From contig NZ_CDPP01000005.1 of the NCBI RefSeq assembly GCF_000829905.1, forward strand, positions 372,001 to 436,000: 64,000 nt of DNA. The letters run 5' to 3'. Of the stretch, positions 6,745 through 15,446 are shown one piece after another. Positions within the stretch are counted from its first letter, which is position 1. Each line of letters starts with the position of its first letter. This DNA comes from Beduini massiliensis (GTDB taxonomy: Bacteria; Bacillota_I; Bacilli_A; Erysipelotrichales; Coprobacillaceae). The notes under the pieces are model-generated. The model saw only the letters and a program-made list of their open reading frames with translations, was not told the DNA's origin and searched no databases. A program made the position numbers and the translations under genes.

Positions 6745-8841
6745 TTATTCCGGTAATCCGTATTTTTCAAAATATTTATCAAAAATTTGTCCGACGATAC
6801 TTTGACACGTTTTTGAATTGCCGCCTTCTCTAGGTGCAATACAAGCATAAGTTAAACGCGGGTTATCATATGGTGCATAAGCGATCAACGCTTGGTTAGG
6901 ATAATCCGTTCCGGTCTCATCGAAAACTTCGGCAGTCCCCGATTTTGCCGCCAATACATAGTTACTCTTGGCAAGTCCGGTCAAGATCCCATCACCGTTT
7001 ACACCGGCATAGAATCCAGCTTGAATTCGTTCAAAAGCGGTTGTCTGATCTGAAACATCATCGAGCACCTCAACATTATTCGTGTACATCGTGACATTTT
7101 CACCATTTACATTCGTATAGGCTTCAGTCACCAGTCTTGGTTTCATGCGTCGTCCGCCATTCGCAATCGTTGAAACATACTGTGCCATTTGAATTGGGGT
7201 ATACGTATAATACTGACCGATCGAAGCATCAAGAATATTTCCGGCTTCCGGTTCACGATCTCCGCCTTGGTACCCTCTTTCTTCATTCGGTACATCAATT
7301 CCGGTTTTTACACCCAACCCTAACTCGCCAAATGAACGTTTTATCTTATCAAATGCTTCATAATTGATATATAATGGCTGATAAGGCACATAATTGGCTT
7401 CTGCCAAACGCATTGCAATTTTAAACATAAATACATTGGAAGACTTCGCCAATGCCTGTACTTCGGTCAAATTCCCCATTGCTGATTTCGTCCATGATGA
7501 TTTCGGTGCTGTTCCCTGGATATAAATCGGTTCATCATACAGCTGTTCCCCAGCGGTATAAAGTCCATATTTAAAGCCGGTATAGACTGTTGCCCCTTTT
7601 GATGAAGATCCGATCGCAAACGCTTCTAAATAAGCCCCATCGGCAAAATCATAGATTTCTCCGGTTTCACGATCCAGCGCTTTTCCGCACATCGCCACAA
7701 CATCTCCGTTATTCGGATCCATCAACACCACATACAGGCGATCCATATATTGATTTCCACTCGCATAAGCAATCGAGCGCAGCTGCGTTTCCAAAATATT
7801 ATTGACATATTCCTGCAGCTCCCAATCAATCGCTAATTTTAAGTTATACCCTTTTTCTCCTTGACTTAGCTGACTTAAAATCGGATTCCCCGTTTCTTCA
7901 TCATACGTTAAGTTATAGGTTGCCCCGTTTCCGCCAAGCAAACTTTCATATTGTTTTTCTAATCCGGAAGTACCAACACGGGAATTCATCTGATACCCTA
8001 AAGCTAGCAGCGTATCGGATTCATCTTTAGGAATTCCTTGTGTCTTGCTTGAAACGTTTCCGAACAGACTTTTCATGGTACTCCCGTAAGGATAGACGCG
8101 GGTATAATCATGGCTATATGTAAATCCTCTCAAAATGTTCTGACGTTCACCGATAAACGCAATATCTTCCGCCGATACATTCTCTACAACAACATTGCCG
8201 CCATTGATATCCTTATTCATTAAGGTATAAACATACGCCTCCTCCAGCGTCAGTTCTCCTGAGCTATAATACTGATTAATCATTTCTTCCGTAATACGGT
8301 CAATTTTCATATTGTAAATATCACTATCGCTCAAAGTTCCATCTTTATAGGCTGCCCATTCCTCTTGCGTAACTACCGTTTTAGTTTCTTTATCAAAATC
8401 ACGAATCAGCATGTCCTGTTTATCTCTCAGTGTTAATTTAGACAAATCAATTTCAAAACGATCCGCAATAATCTTTGCCATCGCTCTTTCTTCTTCCTCT
8501 TCGATTCCTTTTGGAGCATAATACATAATCACATTTGTCGCTTCACTTCCAACCAAAAGAGTACCATTTCGATCATAAATCTGCCCTCTTGGCACATCCT
8601 GAGTCTTTGATTGTACCTGATAGGTGACTAATTTTGCCGCATAGTAGTCCCTTTGATGCACTTGAATAAAAATCAGTCTAACGGCAATCACGATAATAGC
8701 GACAACAATTAACCCCATCAATCCTACCATTCTTGCAAATGTACTCTGCTCTCTTTTTTTACGTTCTCTCACTTTCTCGTCATTTCTTCCTTGAAAGTAA
8801 TAAGTTCCGCTGAACTGCTGTTTCTTTTTAAATTTAAACAT
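6745..8841 (-). CDS. Class B penicillin-binding protein 2 (transpeptidase)
   Basis: This 698-aa enzyme cross-links peptidoglycan outside the membrane. A basic cytoplasmic N-terminus precedes a membrane anchor at about residues 38-62. PRGQIYDRNGTLL near residue 89 opens the PBP dimerisation domain. The transpeptidase motifs are SSSK (SxxK) near residue 412, SSN (SxN) near residue 466 and KSGTAE (KTG box variant) near residue 633. Length and order fit the PBP2/MrdA elongation-type enzymes. The insert between about residues 110 and 220 is rich in acidic residues. Usual partners such as rodA are not adjacent; downstream is rpmG. The specific role (elongation versus division) is inferred from overall form. 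Confidence 0.92.
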   Translation of the reverse strand: MFKFKKKQQFSGTYYFQGRNDEKVRERKKREQSTFARMVGLMGLIVVAIIVIAVRLIFIQVHQRDYYAAKLVTYQVQSKTQDVPRGQIYDRNGTLLVGSEATNVIMYYAPKGIEEEEERAMAKIIADRFEIDLSKLTLRDKQDMLIRDFDKETKTVVTQEEWAAYKDGTLSDSDIYNMKIDRITEEMINQYYSSGELTLEEAYVYTLMNKDINGGNVVVENVSAEDIAFIGERQNILRGFTYSHDYTRVYPYGSTMKSLFGNVSSKTQGIPKDESDTLLALGYQMNSRVGTSGLEKQYESLLGGNGATYNLTYDEETGNPILSQLSQGEKGYNLKLAIDWELQEYVNNILETQLRSIAYASGNQYMDRLYVVLMDPNNGDVVAMCGKALDRETGEIYDFADGAYLEAFAIGSSSKGATVYTGFKYGLYTAGEQLYDEPIYIQGTAPKSSWTKSAMGNLTEVQALAKSSNVFMFKIAMRLAEANYVPYQPLYINYEAFDKIKRSFGELGLGVKTGIDVPNEERGYQGGDREPEAGNILDASIGQYYTYTPIQMAQYVSTIANGGRRMKPRLVTEAYTNVNGENVTMYTNNVEVLDDVSDQTTAFERIQAGFYAGVNGDGILTGLAKSNYVLAAKSGTAEVFDETGTDYPNQALIAYAPYDNPRLTYACIAPREGGNSKTCQSIVGQIFDKYFEKYGLPE

Positions 8842-8914
8842 GACTTCACCTACCTTACCGCTTTTTCATTATATAAAATAACTCCGGCTATTTTATGTGA
8901 TTCTATGATTAATT

Positions 8915-8946
8915 AAAAATGTGAGCGCATTTTGCTCCCCACATTT
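8915..8946 (-). terminator. Rho-independent terminator after the XpaC-like operon
   Basis: On the minus strand AAATGTG and CACATTT bracket an imperfect GC-rich stem, followed by TTTTTAATT. It overlaps the space just past the stop of the 177-aa gene. Confidence 0.65.
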
Positions 8947-8949
8947 CCG

Positions 8950-9483
8950 TTATTTTTTTACTAATTCTCTTTGAATCTTACGCATGATCTGCGATTTCGA
9001 ATAATGCAGTTCGCTTAAAATATATTCCAACGCATCTTTTTGTCCTTCACGATACTTATTGCGTGAGTTACGTACATTTTTTGCGACTTTACTCAATTCA
9101 TGACGGATGCTCGATTCAAAGAATTCCAAATCATCTTTATACGTTTCGAGTTCCTGTAAATATGTGGTAATAACATTTTCATAACCGTCACGATAATACC
9201 CACGATAACGACGTCCATACTGAATATTACTCATCACCTGTTTCATATAGTCAAAACGTGTCGTGATGACGTTATGCGAATGTGTGGAATAAGGCTTTTC
9301 CGGCTTACGTTTCCCAAAGGCACGATCAATTCCATCGGAAAGCAGTTCACCCATATTGTCATATCCGCTCTTTTTTAAAGACTCATCGACATTGTCTTTG
9401 ACGGTCGAAATGGTTTGATCTGCCAATTCTACTAAATCATTGATAAGATCATGATTATTATTTTTATCTCTATCTCTCGGCAT
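8950..9483 (-). CDS. Hypothetical charged helical protein, second gene of the XpaC-like operon
   Basis: This roughly 177-aa protein has no signal peptide or membrane segment. It is highly charged, with a predicted helical N-terminus (NNHDLINDLVELADQTISTV) and a basic C-terminal half rich in Arg, Tyr and Lys (YGRRYRGYYRDGYENVITTY). I prefer the ATG at 9483, 6 nt behind AGGTG, over a GTG three codons upstream. It overlaps the end of the XpaC-like gene by 14 nt. In Bacillus the XpaC gene is followed by a TelA/YaaN protein; this product is far shorter and I see no convincing TelA resemblance. I do not recognise its family. Its position suggests it works with the membrane-anchored XpaC-like protein. 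Confidence 0.75.
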   Translation of the reverse strand: MPRDRDKNNNHDLINDLVELADQTISTVKDNVDESLKKSGYDNMGELLSDGIDRAFGKRKPEKPYSTHSHNVITTRFDYMKQVMSNIQYGRRYRGYYRDGYENVITTYLQELETYKDDLEFFESSIRHELSKVAKNVRNSRNKYREGQKDALEYILSELHYSKSQIMRKIQRELVKK

Positions 9484-10351
9484 TGTTTTCACCTACTTTA
9501 AGTTCATCGATCGTTCCTTCTCTAACTAAACCATCTTTTTTAAGCATTGTTTCCAATACAGACATATCACTCGATAAATCTAAGATTTCATCATCACAAA
9601 GCGTTGTAGACATGGTTTCCAGAGCCTGATTAACTAAATAAATCGTTTTCATCAACTGCGATTCCACTTCATTAAAATCAGGGTCCATTTTATTCGTATC
9701 GGACAAACGAACATAGTTTTTCAAGATTGAAACCAGTGTTGGCAAATAATAATAATCCAGTTTAGATACTTTAGACTCTTTTTGCGGATACTGATCCAAA
9801 ATCTGATCTATAAATTTAATCATCGCTGAAGTATGATATAAATCTTCTGTAATTTTTTTATTTGTAATCGAAGTATTCAAATCATCGATCTGACGCATAA
9901 ATTTCTTTAAGTTCACCGTTGATTCTTCTTCCTCTTCATGTATCTCTTCAGGTTCTACGACTTCGTTCGTGTAGATGACATACTTAAAATAATCATAAGT
10001 GTCTGGGAAAGAACTTTTAAATTCACTTACCTTACATAATTTTTCATTTTGATAATATACATCTAATGTATTGAACCCATTAGCCTGATCACTGCGGATC
10101 GTCACATTTTCGTTCAATACCAATTCATCATGTTCACTAAAATAAGCAAGCGCCTTTTCGTCTAATTGACGCTGCATTTTCTTTTTATCATTTAATGCTT
10201 TTTTCTTGCTGAAATATTGGACTGCTCCTAGTAAAAGGAAACTGACAGCAGCAGTCCCTAAAAAGAGATTAGAAAATCCCAACGGAAGTGCAAAAGCTAT
10301 CAATGAGCCAAAACATATCAACGCCAAAAAATTTGAAGTCCATTTTTTCAC
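9470..10351 (-). CDS. XpaC-like membrane protein (5-bromo-4-chloroindolyl phosphate hydrolysis family)
   Basis: This 293-aa protein starts with two adjacent hydrophobic segments (about residues 5-22 and 27-42, with LALICFGSLIAFALPLGFSN) followed by a long basic and helical cytoplasmic domain. This is the layout of XpaC-family proteins, whose family name derives from an indirect phosphatase phenotype rather than a proven enzyme activity. I place the start at the GTG at 10351, 7 nt after GGGGGTG. Upstream in-frame codons encode an unlikely hydrophobic leader without a ribosome site. The middle third holds an acidic run (EEIHEEEEE). It is first in a two-gene operon. A role in envelope stress or toxic-anion response is a family-level suggestion only. 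Confidence 0.7.
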   Translation of the reverse strand: MKKWTSNFLALICFGSLIAFALPLGFSNLFLGTAAVSFLLLGAVQYFSKKKALNDKKKMQRQLDEKALAYFSEHDELVLNENVTIRSDQANGFNTLDVYYQNEKLCKVSEFKSSFPDTYDYFKYVIYTNEVVEPEEIHEEEEESTVNLKKFMRQIDDLNTSITNKKITEDLYHTSAMIKFIDQILDQYPQKESKVSKLDYYYLPTLVSILKNYVRLSDTNKMDPDFNEVESQLMKTIYLVNQALETMSTTLCDDEILDLSSDMSVLETMLKKDGLVREGTIDELKVGENNAER

Positions 10352-10540
10352 ACTTTCACCCCCGAAGATTATTATCTCATAAATAAGAAAAAATATCATT
10401 AAATATAGTGAACTTTTTACAATTAATTTTATAAACCTATTTTTAGGATAAATGTAAATGCTATCATTTTAAAAAAATAAATAAAAGTATTAATTTAACC
10501 GCTTTCAGAAAATATTTATGAAAAATTAACGCAAATTTAA

Positions 10541-10569
10541 TTGACAAAATTTAGAAATAGGCTTAATAT
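10541..10569 (+). promoter_or_regulatory. Sigma-A promoter of the orphan PTS IIB gene
   Basis: TTGACA at 10541-10546 and TAATAT at 10564-10569 are separated by exactly 17 bp. A GAGGAGG ribosome site and ATG follow. No CRE-like catabolite box was evident. Confidence 0.85.
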
Positions 10570-10598
10570 GTGTTTGTACGAAAGAGGAGGAATTTTAT

Positions 10599-10913
10599 AT
10601 GATTAAAATTAAATTAGTTTGTGCAACAGGTGTATCTTCAAATTTATTGGTAGATGTTCTTAAAAGAAAAGCTGCTGAAAAGAAAGTGGATTGCGAAATC
10701 ACATCTAGTTCATCTATGAACATTACTGACGCCGTTAATTCTTCTGACGTTTTAGTACTTGGACCTCAATATGGATATAAATTAAGCGAAGTGCAAGCAT
10801 TAGCAGATGGTAAATGTGCTGTCGTTACTTTGAAAGAATATGAATATTCTTCAATCGAAGCTGATAAAATCCTAGATAAAGCTGTTGAAGCATATAACGC
10901 ATTCAAAAAATAA
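10599..10913 (+). CDS. Orphan PTS EIIB component (lactose/cellobiose or galactitol-like class)
   Basis: This 104-aa protein has the fold order and phospho-cysteine of a PTS IIB domain. It begins with IKIKLVCATGVSSNLLVDVL, where Cys9 is followed by the TGVSS phosphate loop. VLVLGPQYGYKLSEV near residue 51 is the central strand-loop. EIIB carries phosphate from EIIA to sugar during membrane import. No EIIA, EIIC or sugar enzyme lies beside it. It has its own near-consensus promoter and a strong terminator, so it is a monocistronic single-domain gene. It may serve a distant permease or act in regulation; the sugar cannot be stated. Confidence 0.85.
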   Translation: MIKIKLVCATGVSSNLLVDVLKRKAAEKKVDCEITSSSSMNITDAVNSSDVLVLGPQYGYKLSEVQALADGKCAVVTLKEYEYSSIEADKILDKAVEAYNAFKK

Positions 10914-10920
10914 ATCACTA

Positions 10921-10944
10921 AAACCGTCTTTTGACGGTTTTTTG
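10921..10944 (+). terminator. Rho-independent terminator after PTS IIB
   Basis: AAACCGTC-TTTT-GACGGTTT is followed by a run of T. This is a compact strong terminator. Confidence 0.88.
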
Positions 10945-11015
10945 TTTTTTGAAAAAAATACAATCTCCCTAGTTTCTATGCTATAATTTAACCAATAATT
11001 ATAAGGAAGGTAAGT

Positions 11016-11855
11016 ATGGAAAAGAAAATAGTTTTTTTAGATGTAGACGGAACATTGTGCAACGATGAAGGATTTGTTCCTTCTTCTGCCCGAGATGCCG
11101 TTAGAGCAGCCAGAAAAAACGGTCATCTGGTTTATTTATGCACAGGACGTTCACAAGCAGAACTTTATGATTTCATTATGGAAGTTGGTTTTGACGGTGT
11201 GATCGGTGCTGGCGGAGGATTTGTTTGCGTGGGTGACGAAATGCTGTATCATAAACGTGTGAGTGATGATGATGTTCGTCATTTGGTCGATTTCTTCAAC
11301 GAACATCATGTTGATTTCTATTTAGAATCAAACGGCGGGCTTTATGCCAGTGAGAATCTAGTTCACCATCTTGAAACAATGATGTATGGAGATGTGGATC
11401 ATGATGAAGAAGCAAGACGCAAACGCGATGAAAACCCAAATCATTTTATTGAAGCGATGATCGAAGGCGAATCCTTGTATCGCAGTGATGTCAATAAGGC
11501 TTGTTTCTTACAGTCTGATGTTCCTTTTGACAGAATTAAGGAAGAATTTGCCGGAGAATTCAACGTGATCCCTTGTACGGTTCCAATGTTCGGTCCCGAC
11601 AGCGGAGAATTGGCAGTTCCCGGTGTGCATAAAGCAACCGCAATCGAAGCATTGCTTGAACATTTAGGAATCGATCAAAAAGATACGATTGCATTAGGTG
11701 ATGGTATGAACGATGCGGAAATGCTCGAATACTGCCAAATCGGAATCGCTATGGGAAATGCAAAACCCGGGTTGAAAGAAATTGCCGATGAAGTCACAAA
11801 TACGCATGATGAAGGCGGAATTTACAACAGCTTTAAAAAACATGGATTAATATAA
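11016..11855 (+). CDS. HAD superfamily hydrolase, Cof subfamily (type IIB)
   Basis: This 279-aa phosphatase has HAD motif I as FLDVDGTLCNDEG at residues 7-19 and motif II as the CTGRS region. The last motif is LGDGMNDAEML near residue 228, which binds Mg2+. The large C2-type cap between about residues 85 and 190 places it in the Cof/YkrA group, whose members dephosphorylate sugar phosphates, nucleotides or flavin precursors with broad specificity. The ATG follows AAGGAAGG. It is monocistronic and closed by a hairpin. The cap contains an unusual His- and Asp-rich stretch (MMYGDVDHDEEARRKR). The substrate is unknown. Confidence 0.93.
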   Translation: MEKKIVFLDVDGTLCNDEGFVPSSARDAVRAARKNGHLVYLCTGRSQAELYDFIMEVGFDGVIGAGGGFVCVGDEMLYHKRVSDDDVRHLVDFFNEHHVDFYLESNGGLYASENLVHHLETMMYGDVDHDEEARRKRDENPNHFIEAMIEGESLYRSDVNKACFLQSDVPFDRIKEEFAGEFNVIPCTVPMFGPDSGELAVPGVHKATAIEALLEHLGIDQKDTIALGDGMNDAEMLEYCQIGIAMGNAKPGLKEIADEVTNTHDEGGIYNSFKKHGLI

Positions 11856-11881
11856 AAACCTGAAATAAATTCAGGTTTTTT
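11854..11881 (+). terminator. Rho-independent terminator after the Cof-type HAD gene
   Basis: AAAAACCTGAA and TTCAGGTTTTT form an 11-bp stem with a 5-nt loop and T tail. It also lies at the end of the convergent 122-aa gene and could serve both. Confidence 0.82.
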
Positions 11882-11893
11882 GAATAGAATAAA

Positions 11894-12262
11894 CTAAATG
11901 TTTTCGCCATTGTTTATGGCATCGATCTTTCGTTGCGACAGATTTGAACCTACCACCAAATTGTTTTCTCTTAAAAAATCGCATGTTAGTTTTCGATAAG
12001 GAGAATCAAGCGGAATTTTCACCGGAAACCCGGCATCAAGAAAATCTTCTTTAAAACTGGTTTTATAAAATCTCAATCCTTCTACCCCTACCTGCATCAA
12101 ATTATCAACAAGGATTTCACCTTCATAATGCATATCATTGAGACGTTCAACGATCATCTGCCGCTGATTCACTTTCGAATGACAAAACAACAAGATCAAA
12201 AACAGCTTATAAGGCTGATCCGGACATTCGATCAATTTAAAGTTTTCCATGTATTTTTCCAT
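11894..12262 (-). CDS. Hypothetical protein (122 aa)
   Basis: I do not recognise this family. The protein is soluble in appearance, with a hydrophobic core strand and helix near residues 18-30 (YKLFLILLFCHSKVNQRQM). A mixed alpha/beta C-terminal half contains YKTSFKEDFLDAGFPVKIPL and ends in a basic SQRKIDAI helix. No metal or nucleotide motif is visible. The ATG at 12262 follows GGGGGTAGC, a plausible ribosome site. It is transcribed divergently from the GNAT acetyltransferase gene, with about 48 bp between starts, so the two may share a control region. It is convergent with the HAD gene. Coding is supported by the full-length frame, ribosome site and tight spacing. Confidence 0.65.
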   Translation of the reverse strand: MEKYMENFKLIECPDQPYKLFLILLFCHSKVNQRQMIVERLNDMHYEGEILVDNLMQVGVEGLRFYKTSFKEDFLDAGFPVKIPLDSPYRKLTCDFLRENNLVVGSNLSQRKIDAINNGENI

Positions 12263-12310
12263 ATCGCTACCCCCATATCATTGTTATATTATATCATTTA
12301 GGAGGCTATT

Positions 12311-12853
12311 ATGCTACTTAGAAAAGAAGAAGAATATCGTTTTGAACTTCACCATACCTTTAAAGGTGAATTTTTAAGCCCGATTATCATGAATCTAAAC
12401 GACAAATTTGTTAACCACTATGATGATTATGATGAGGTTTATCATTGCAATCAAAAAATACATCAAATAATGGCTTTGCCAAACGTCACTTTAGATTTCC
12501 ATGTTCTCTATAAAAACAATCAATGTATCGGCATTGCTTTGATCACTCACGGACAGGTCAATTCAGAAAAACTGTTAGATCAAAAAAATCTTATCGAAAG
12601 TCCTCAAGAAAGTATCATTCTCAACTATTATCATATTTATGAAAAAGGACATGGCTTAGGAACGAGATGGTTAAAAGAGATCATCTTTCCTTATTATAAA
12701 AGCTTCGGTAAACATGCAATGTATTTGAAATCCTCACACGCTAAAGCCTTTCCATTTTATTTGCGAATGGGACAAAAAATCGGTACTTACAAAACTAAAA
12801 GCGATAATGGTTTATTTATCAGAGAGGGGCAACTATTTAAAATAAGTTTTTAA
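12311..12853 (+). CDS. GNAT-fold N-acetyltransferase-like protein
   Basis: This 180-aa protein shows a GNAT fold. The acetyl-CoA pyrophosphate loop is recognisable as EKGHGLGTRWLKEIIFPYYK near residue 110 (Q/RxxGxG/A variant KGHGLG), followed by the strand MYLKSSH and AKAFPFYLRMGQKIG, where GNATs place the AxxFYxxxGF motif. The N-terminal third is divergent. GNAT enzymes transfer an acyl group from acyl-CoA to amines. A GGAGG site lies close before the ATG. It is divergent from the hypothetical 122-aa gene. The substrate is unknown. Confidence 0.8.
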   Translation: MLLRKEEEYRFELHHTFKGEFLSPIIMNLNDKFVNHYDDYDEVYHCNQKIHQIMALPNVTLDFHVLYKNNQCIGIALITHGQVNSEKLLDQKNLIESPQESIILNYYHIYEKGHGLGTRWLKEIIFPYYKSFGKHAMYLKSSHAKAFPFYLRMGQKIGTYKTKSDNGLFIREGQLFKISF

Positions 12854-12879
12854 AAAGATATCCAAAGCAGGATATCTTT
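12854..12879. terminator. Terminator between the GNAT and M42 peptidase genes
   Basis: AAAGATATCC-AAAGCA-GGATATCTTT is a 10-bp perfect stem located right after the GNAT stop and before the convergent peptidase stop. It may work in both directions. Confidence 0.8.
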
Positions 12880-12884
12880 ATCTT

Positions 12885-13964
12885 TTAAAATTGCTTAATC
12901 ACATCGGCATTGAGTTGTTTTACTAATTCAACTGCGAGTTTGACAGAATTCAAATAATCTTCATAAGCACAAATCCCATGATGCGAATGAATATAGCGTA
13001 CCGGAACACCAACTACGATTGTCGGTACTCCATAACGTGATGTATGAATATATTTCGCATTCGTTCCGCCACCGCTTCTCACAGATTCCTGAACAGGAAT
13101 CTGTTTTTCTTCACACATATCTAAGGTATAGCGCATAAATCTTGGATTTGTAATCATTGAACGATCAAAATGTCTTAGCATCGGTCCTTTTTTCATTGCC
13201 GTTTGAATCATATAAGGTTCATAAAAAGTATCATCAGCCGGACACCCTTCAAATATGATAGCAATATCTGCATCAATGTTTTGTACAGCCGCATGTACGC
13301 CTCTTTCCCCTACTTCTTCTTGTACGGATAACGTTGCAACAACATCCACATCTAATGCTTCATCTTTTAATTGATTCAACGATTCCAAAACCGCAGCACA
13401 GCCAATACGACAGTCAAACGCTTTTCCTATAAATAAATCTCGTTGTTCATCGTATGTACATTCAACATCCGGTACAATCGGTGCCGCCATTCTGATTTGG
13501 AAATTTTCTTTTAAGTCTTCGGCAGAAACCGCCCCTAAATCAATCACCATGTTTTCAATATTTAATGATGCATTTTTTTCTGCCTGACTCATAAAATGCA
13601 CCGGCTTAGCGGCAACTACCCCGCTTAAATACTCCCCTTTTGCGTTTTGCACACGCACTTTGCTGGAAGGGACATTGTTAGGTGACCAACCGCCTAACGG
13701 CAAAAACGTCATCGTACCGTTGGGTTTGATTGCCTGTACGATAAATCCTAATTCATCGCTGTGAGCATCTAACCAAATTTTCGGCTTTTTCCCTGTATTG
13801 TCTTTTAATGTCATATATAAGTTACGTAAAGAATCTTCCTTTACTTCACAAAAACTTTCGCTTTCTTTACGTCCAATCTGAGCCACTTCATCTTCAAATC
13901 CGGATACCCCATTCGCATTTGATAATCGCTTAATTAACTCAATATTTTGTTCTTTTGTTCTCAT
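12885..13964 (-). CDS. M42 family metallopeptidase (glutamyl/endoglucanase-type aminopeptidase)
   Basis: This 359-aa cytosolic di-metal aminopeptidase trims peptides from the N-terminus and forms large tetrahedral assemblies in characterised relatives. Visible motifs are WLDAHSDELGFIV near residue 65 (metal His and Asp), LSVQEEVGERG near residue 210 (catalytic Glu pair), a metal Asp/Glu in IIFEGCPADD near residue 236, and VRYIHSHHGICAYEDY near residue 325 with the last metal His. It resembles the FrvX/YsdC group. It is monocistronic and convergent with the GNAT gene, with a GGGGGAGTG ribosome site before the ATG. Substrate preference within M42 cannot be settled from motifs. Confidence 0.94.
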   Translation of the reverse strand: MRTKEQNIELIKRLSNANGVSGFEDEVAQIGRKESESFCEVKEDSLRNLYMTLKDNTGKKPKIWLDAHSDELGFIVQAIKPNGTMTFLPLGGWSPNNVPSSKVRVQNAKGEYLSGVVAAKPVHFMSQAEKNASLNIENMVIDLGAVSAEDLKENFQIRMAAPIVPDVECTYDEQRDLFIGKAFDCRIGCAAVLESLNQLKDEALDVDVVATLSVQEEVGERGVHAAVQNIDADIAIIFEGCPADDTFYEPYMIQTAMKKGPMLRHFDRSMITNPRFMRYTLDMCEEKQIPVQESVRSGGGTNAKYIHTSRYGVPTIVVGVPVRYIHSHHGICAYEDYLNSVKLAVELVKQLNADVIKQF

Positions 13965-14124
13965 TTACACTCCCCCTTTTTTATTTTTCCTATCTTTTTT
14001 AATCATATCTTTATTTTCAGAACATATCAATATATAAATTTTATTTTATTGTCAATAATAAAGAAAGTTCACTTTCAATTCATTTATCCCCTGTAGAATA
14101 TCATGATAAGAAAGAAGGTTATGT

Positions 14125-14511
14125 ATGAAAAATCTTTTGAAAGGACGAAACGGTCCTGATCAATTAAGTCAATTTTTACTTTTTATTGTGCTGCTTATCT
14201 CTTTATCCAACCTCCTCTTTTTTAAGACCGTCATTTTATCTATTTTGGTTTGGATTTTGTTAATGTACATTTTATATCGAACGTTTTCCAAACAGGTCTA
14301 TAAACGCCGACAAGAGAATATCAAATTTGCTCAAATGCTGTATCCTTATCAGATGAAGCTGTTGAAATGGGCAAATCGTCAAGCAGATAAGAAAACACAT
14401 CGTTATTTTAAATGTCCCAACTGTTCTCAAACCGTAAGAGTGCCAAAAGGACATGGATTAATAACCATCACATGTCCTAAATGTCAAACGCGTTTCGATA
14501 AAAAATCTTAA
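14125..14511 (+). CDS. Small membrane protein with C-terminal zinc ribbon
   Basis: This 128-aa protein has two hydrophobic segments at about residues 15-33 and 35-53, separated by a single short turn. A basic linker (KQVYKRRQENIKF) follows, then a C-terminal zinc ribbon with FKCPNCSQTVRVPKGHGLI and TCPKCQTRFDKK (two CPxC pairs about 22 residues apart). The ribbon resembles rubredoxin-like ribbons found at the ends of many small Firmicute membrane proteins. The function is unknown; the ribbon would face the cytoplasm. The ATG follows GAAGG. It is convergent with the dehydrogenase gene and their stops overlap by 4 bp. Confidence 0.82.
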   Translation: MKNLLKGRNGPDQLSQFLLFIVLLISLSNLLFFKTVILSILVWILLMYILYRTFSKQVYKRRQENIKFAQMLYPYQMKLLKWANRQADKKTHRYFKCPNCSQTVRVPKGHGLITITCPKCQTRFDKKS

Positions 14512-15446
14512 CAAATATTTTGCGGATCTCCTGCAAGATATTTTTTTATATTCTCAAACACTACATGCGCACGTTTCACCAACGCTTCTTTAGTAGCAAA
14601 CCCAATATGCGGAGCTAACAACGTATTTTTCGCATTCAATAAAGGATGTTCGGCAGGAATCGGCGGTTCCATTTCGAAGACATCAATACCGGCTCCGGCG
14701 ATTCTGTCTTGATTCAATGCCTCTGCGAGAGCTTGGCTGTCTACGATTGCCCCACGAGCTGTGTTAATCAACACAGCGTCTTTTTTCATCAAGGCAATCT
14801 TTTCTGCATTAATTAAATGATGCGTAGCAGACGTTGCGGGAATATGCAGAGTAATGATATCACTTTCTTTCATCAATGTATCCAAATCGACAAACTCCAC
14901 GCCTTCAATCATTCGTTTTGTACGACTATAACACAATACCTTCAAGCTAAATGCCTGAGCAATTTTTATTACACGTTGTCCGATTTCTCCGGCACCCACA
15001 ACACCGATAGTTTTACCTGCCATTTCCAATAGGTTTAATCCGTCTTTCGTTTGTTGGCAGCGTGTTCTTTCATCGCTTTCAAGCAAATGACGATACAGTC
15101 CGATGATCATGCCAAACACTTCTTCTGCAACGGCTATTGTGGAATAGCCTACACTGTTGCAGATCATAATCTGCTTTTCTTTACAGTAATCTACGTCAAG
15201 ATGATCGATTCCGGTAAATGCTACAGAAATCAATTTTAAGCGAGGGCAGGCTGATAAAACATTGCGATTCAGCGGCAAGTTTGCTGCCACTAAAACATCG
15301 GCATCTTTCGCTCTTTCAATCAAGGTAGTATCATCTGTAACTCTTGTTTCGTAATAAACAATTTCATGTCCCGGTAAATTTTCCTGACTGATTTTTTCAA
15401 CCATTTCTTTTTCAATTCCTAATGGTTCAATAATAACAATTTTCAT
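14508..15446 (-). CDS. D-isomer-specific 2-hydroxyacid dehydrogenase
   Basis: This 312-aa NAD(P)-dependent oxidoreductase reduces a 2-keto acid to a D-2-hydroxy acid or the reverse. The Rossmann loop is GVVGAGEIGQRV near residue 145. The catalytic Arg is in INTARGAIVD near residue 228, the Glu in DVFEMEPP near residue 257 and the His in LAPHIGFAT near residue 279. It overlaps the upstream glycerate kinase gene by ATGA, so the two are co-translated. The pair suggests that this enzyme acts as a glycerate dehydrogenase (hydroxypyruvate or tartronate-semialdehyde chemistry) feeding the kinase. The substrate assignment is contextual, not proven. Confidence 0.92.
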   Translation of the reverse strand: MKIVIIEPLGIEKEMVEKISQENLPGHEIVYYETRVTDDTTLIERAKDADVLVAANLPLNRNVLSACPRLKLISVAFTGIDHLDVDYCKEKQIMICNSVGYSTIAVAEEVFGMIIGLYRHLLESDERTRCQQTKDGLNLLEMAGKTIGVVGAGEIGQRVIKIAQAFSLKVLCYSRTKRMIEGVEFVDLDTLMKESDIITLHIPATSATHHLINAEKIALMKKDAVLINTARGAIVDSQALAEALNQDRIAGAGIDVFEMEPPIPAEHPLLNAKNTLLAPHIGFATKEALVKRAHVVFENIKKYLAGDPQNIC

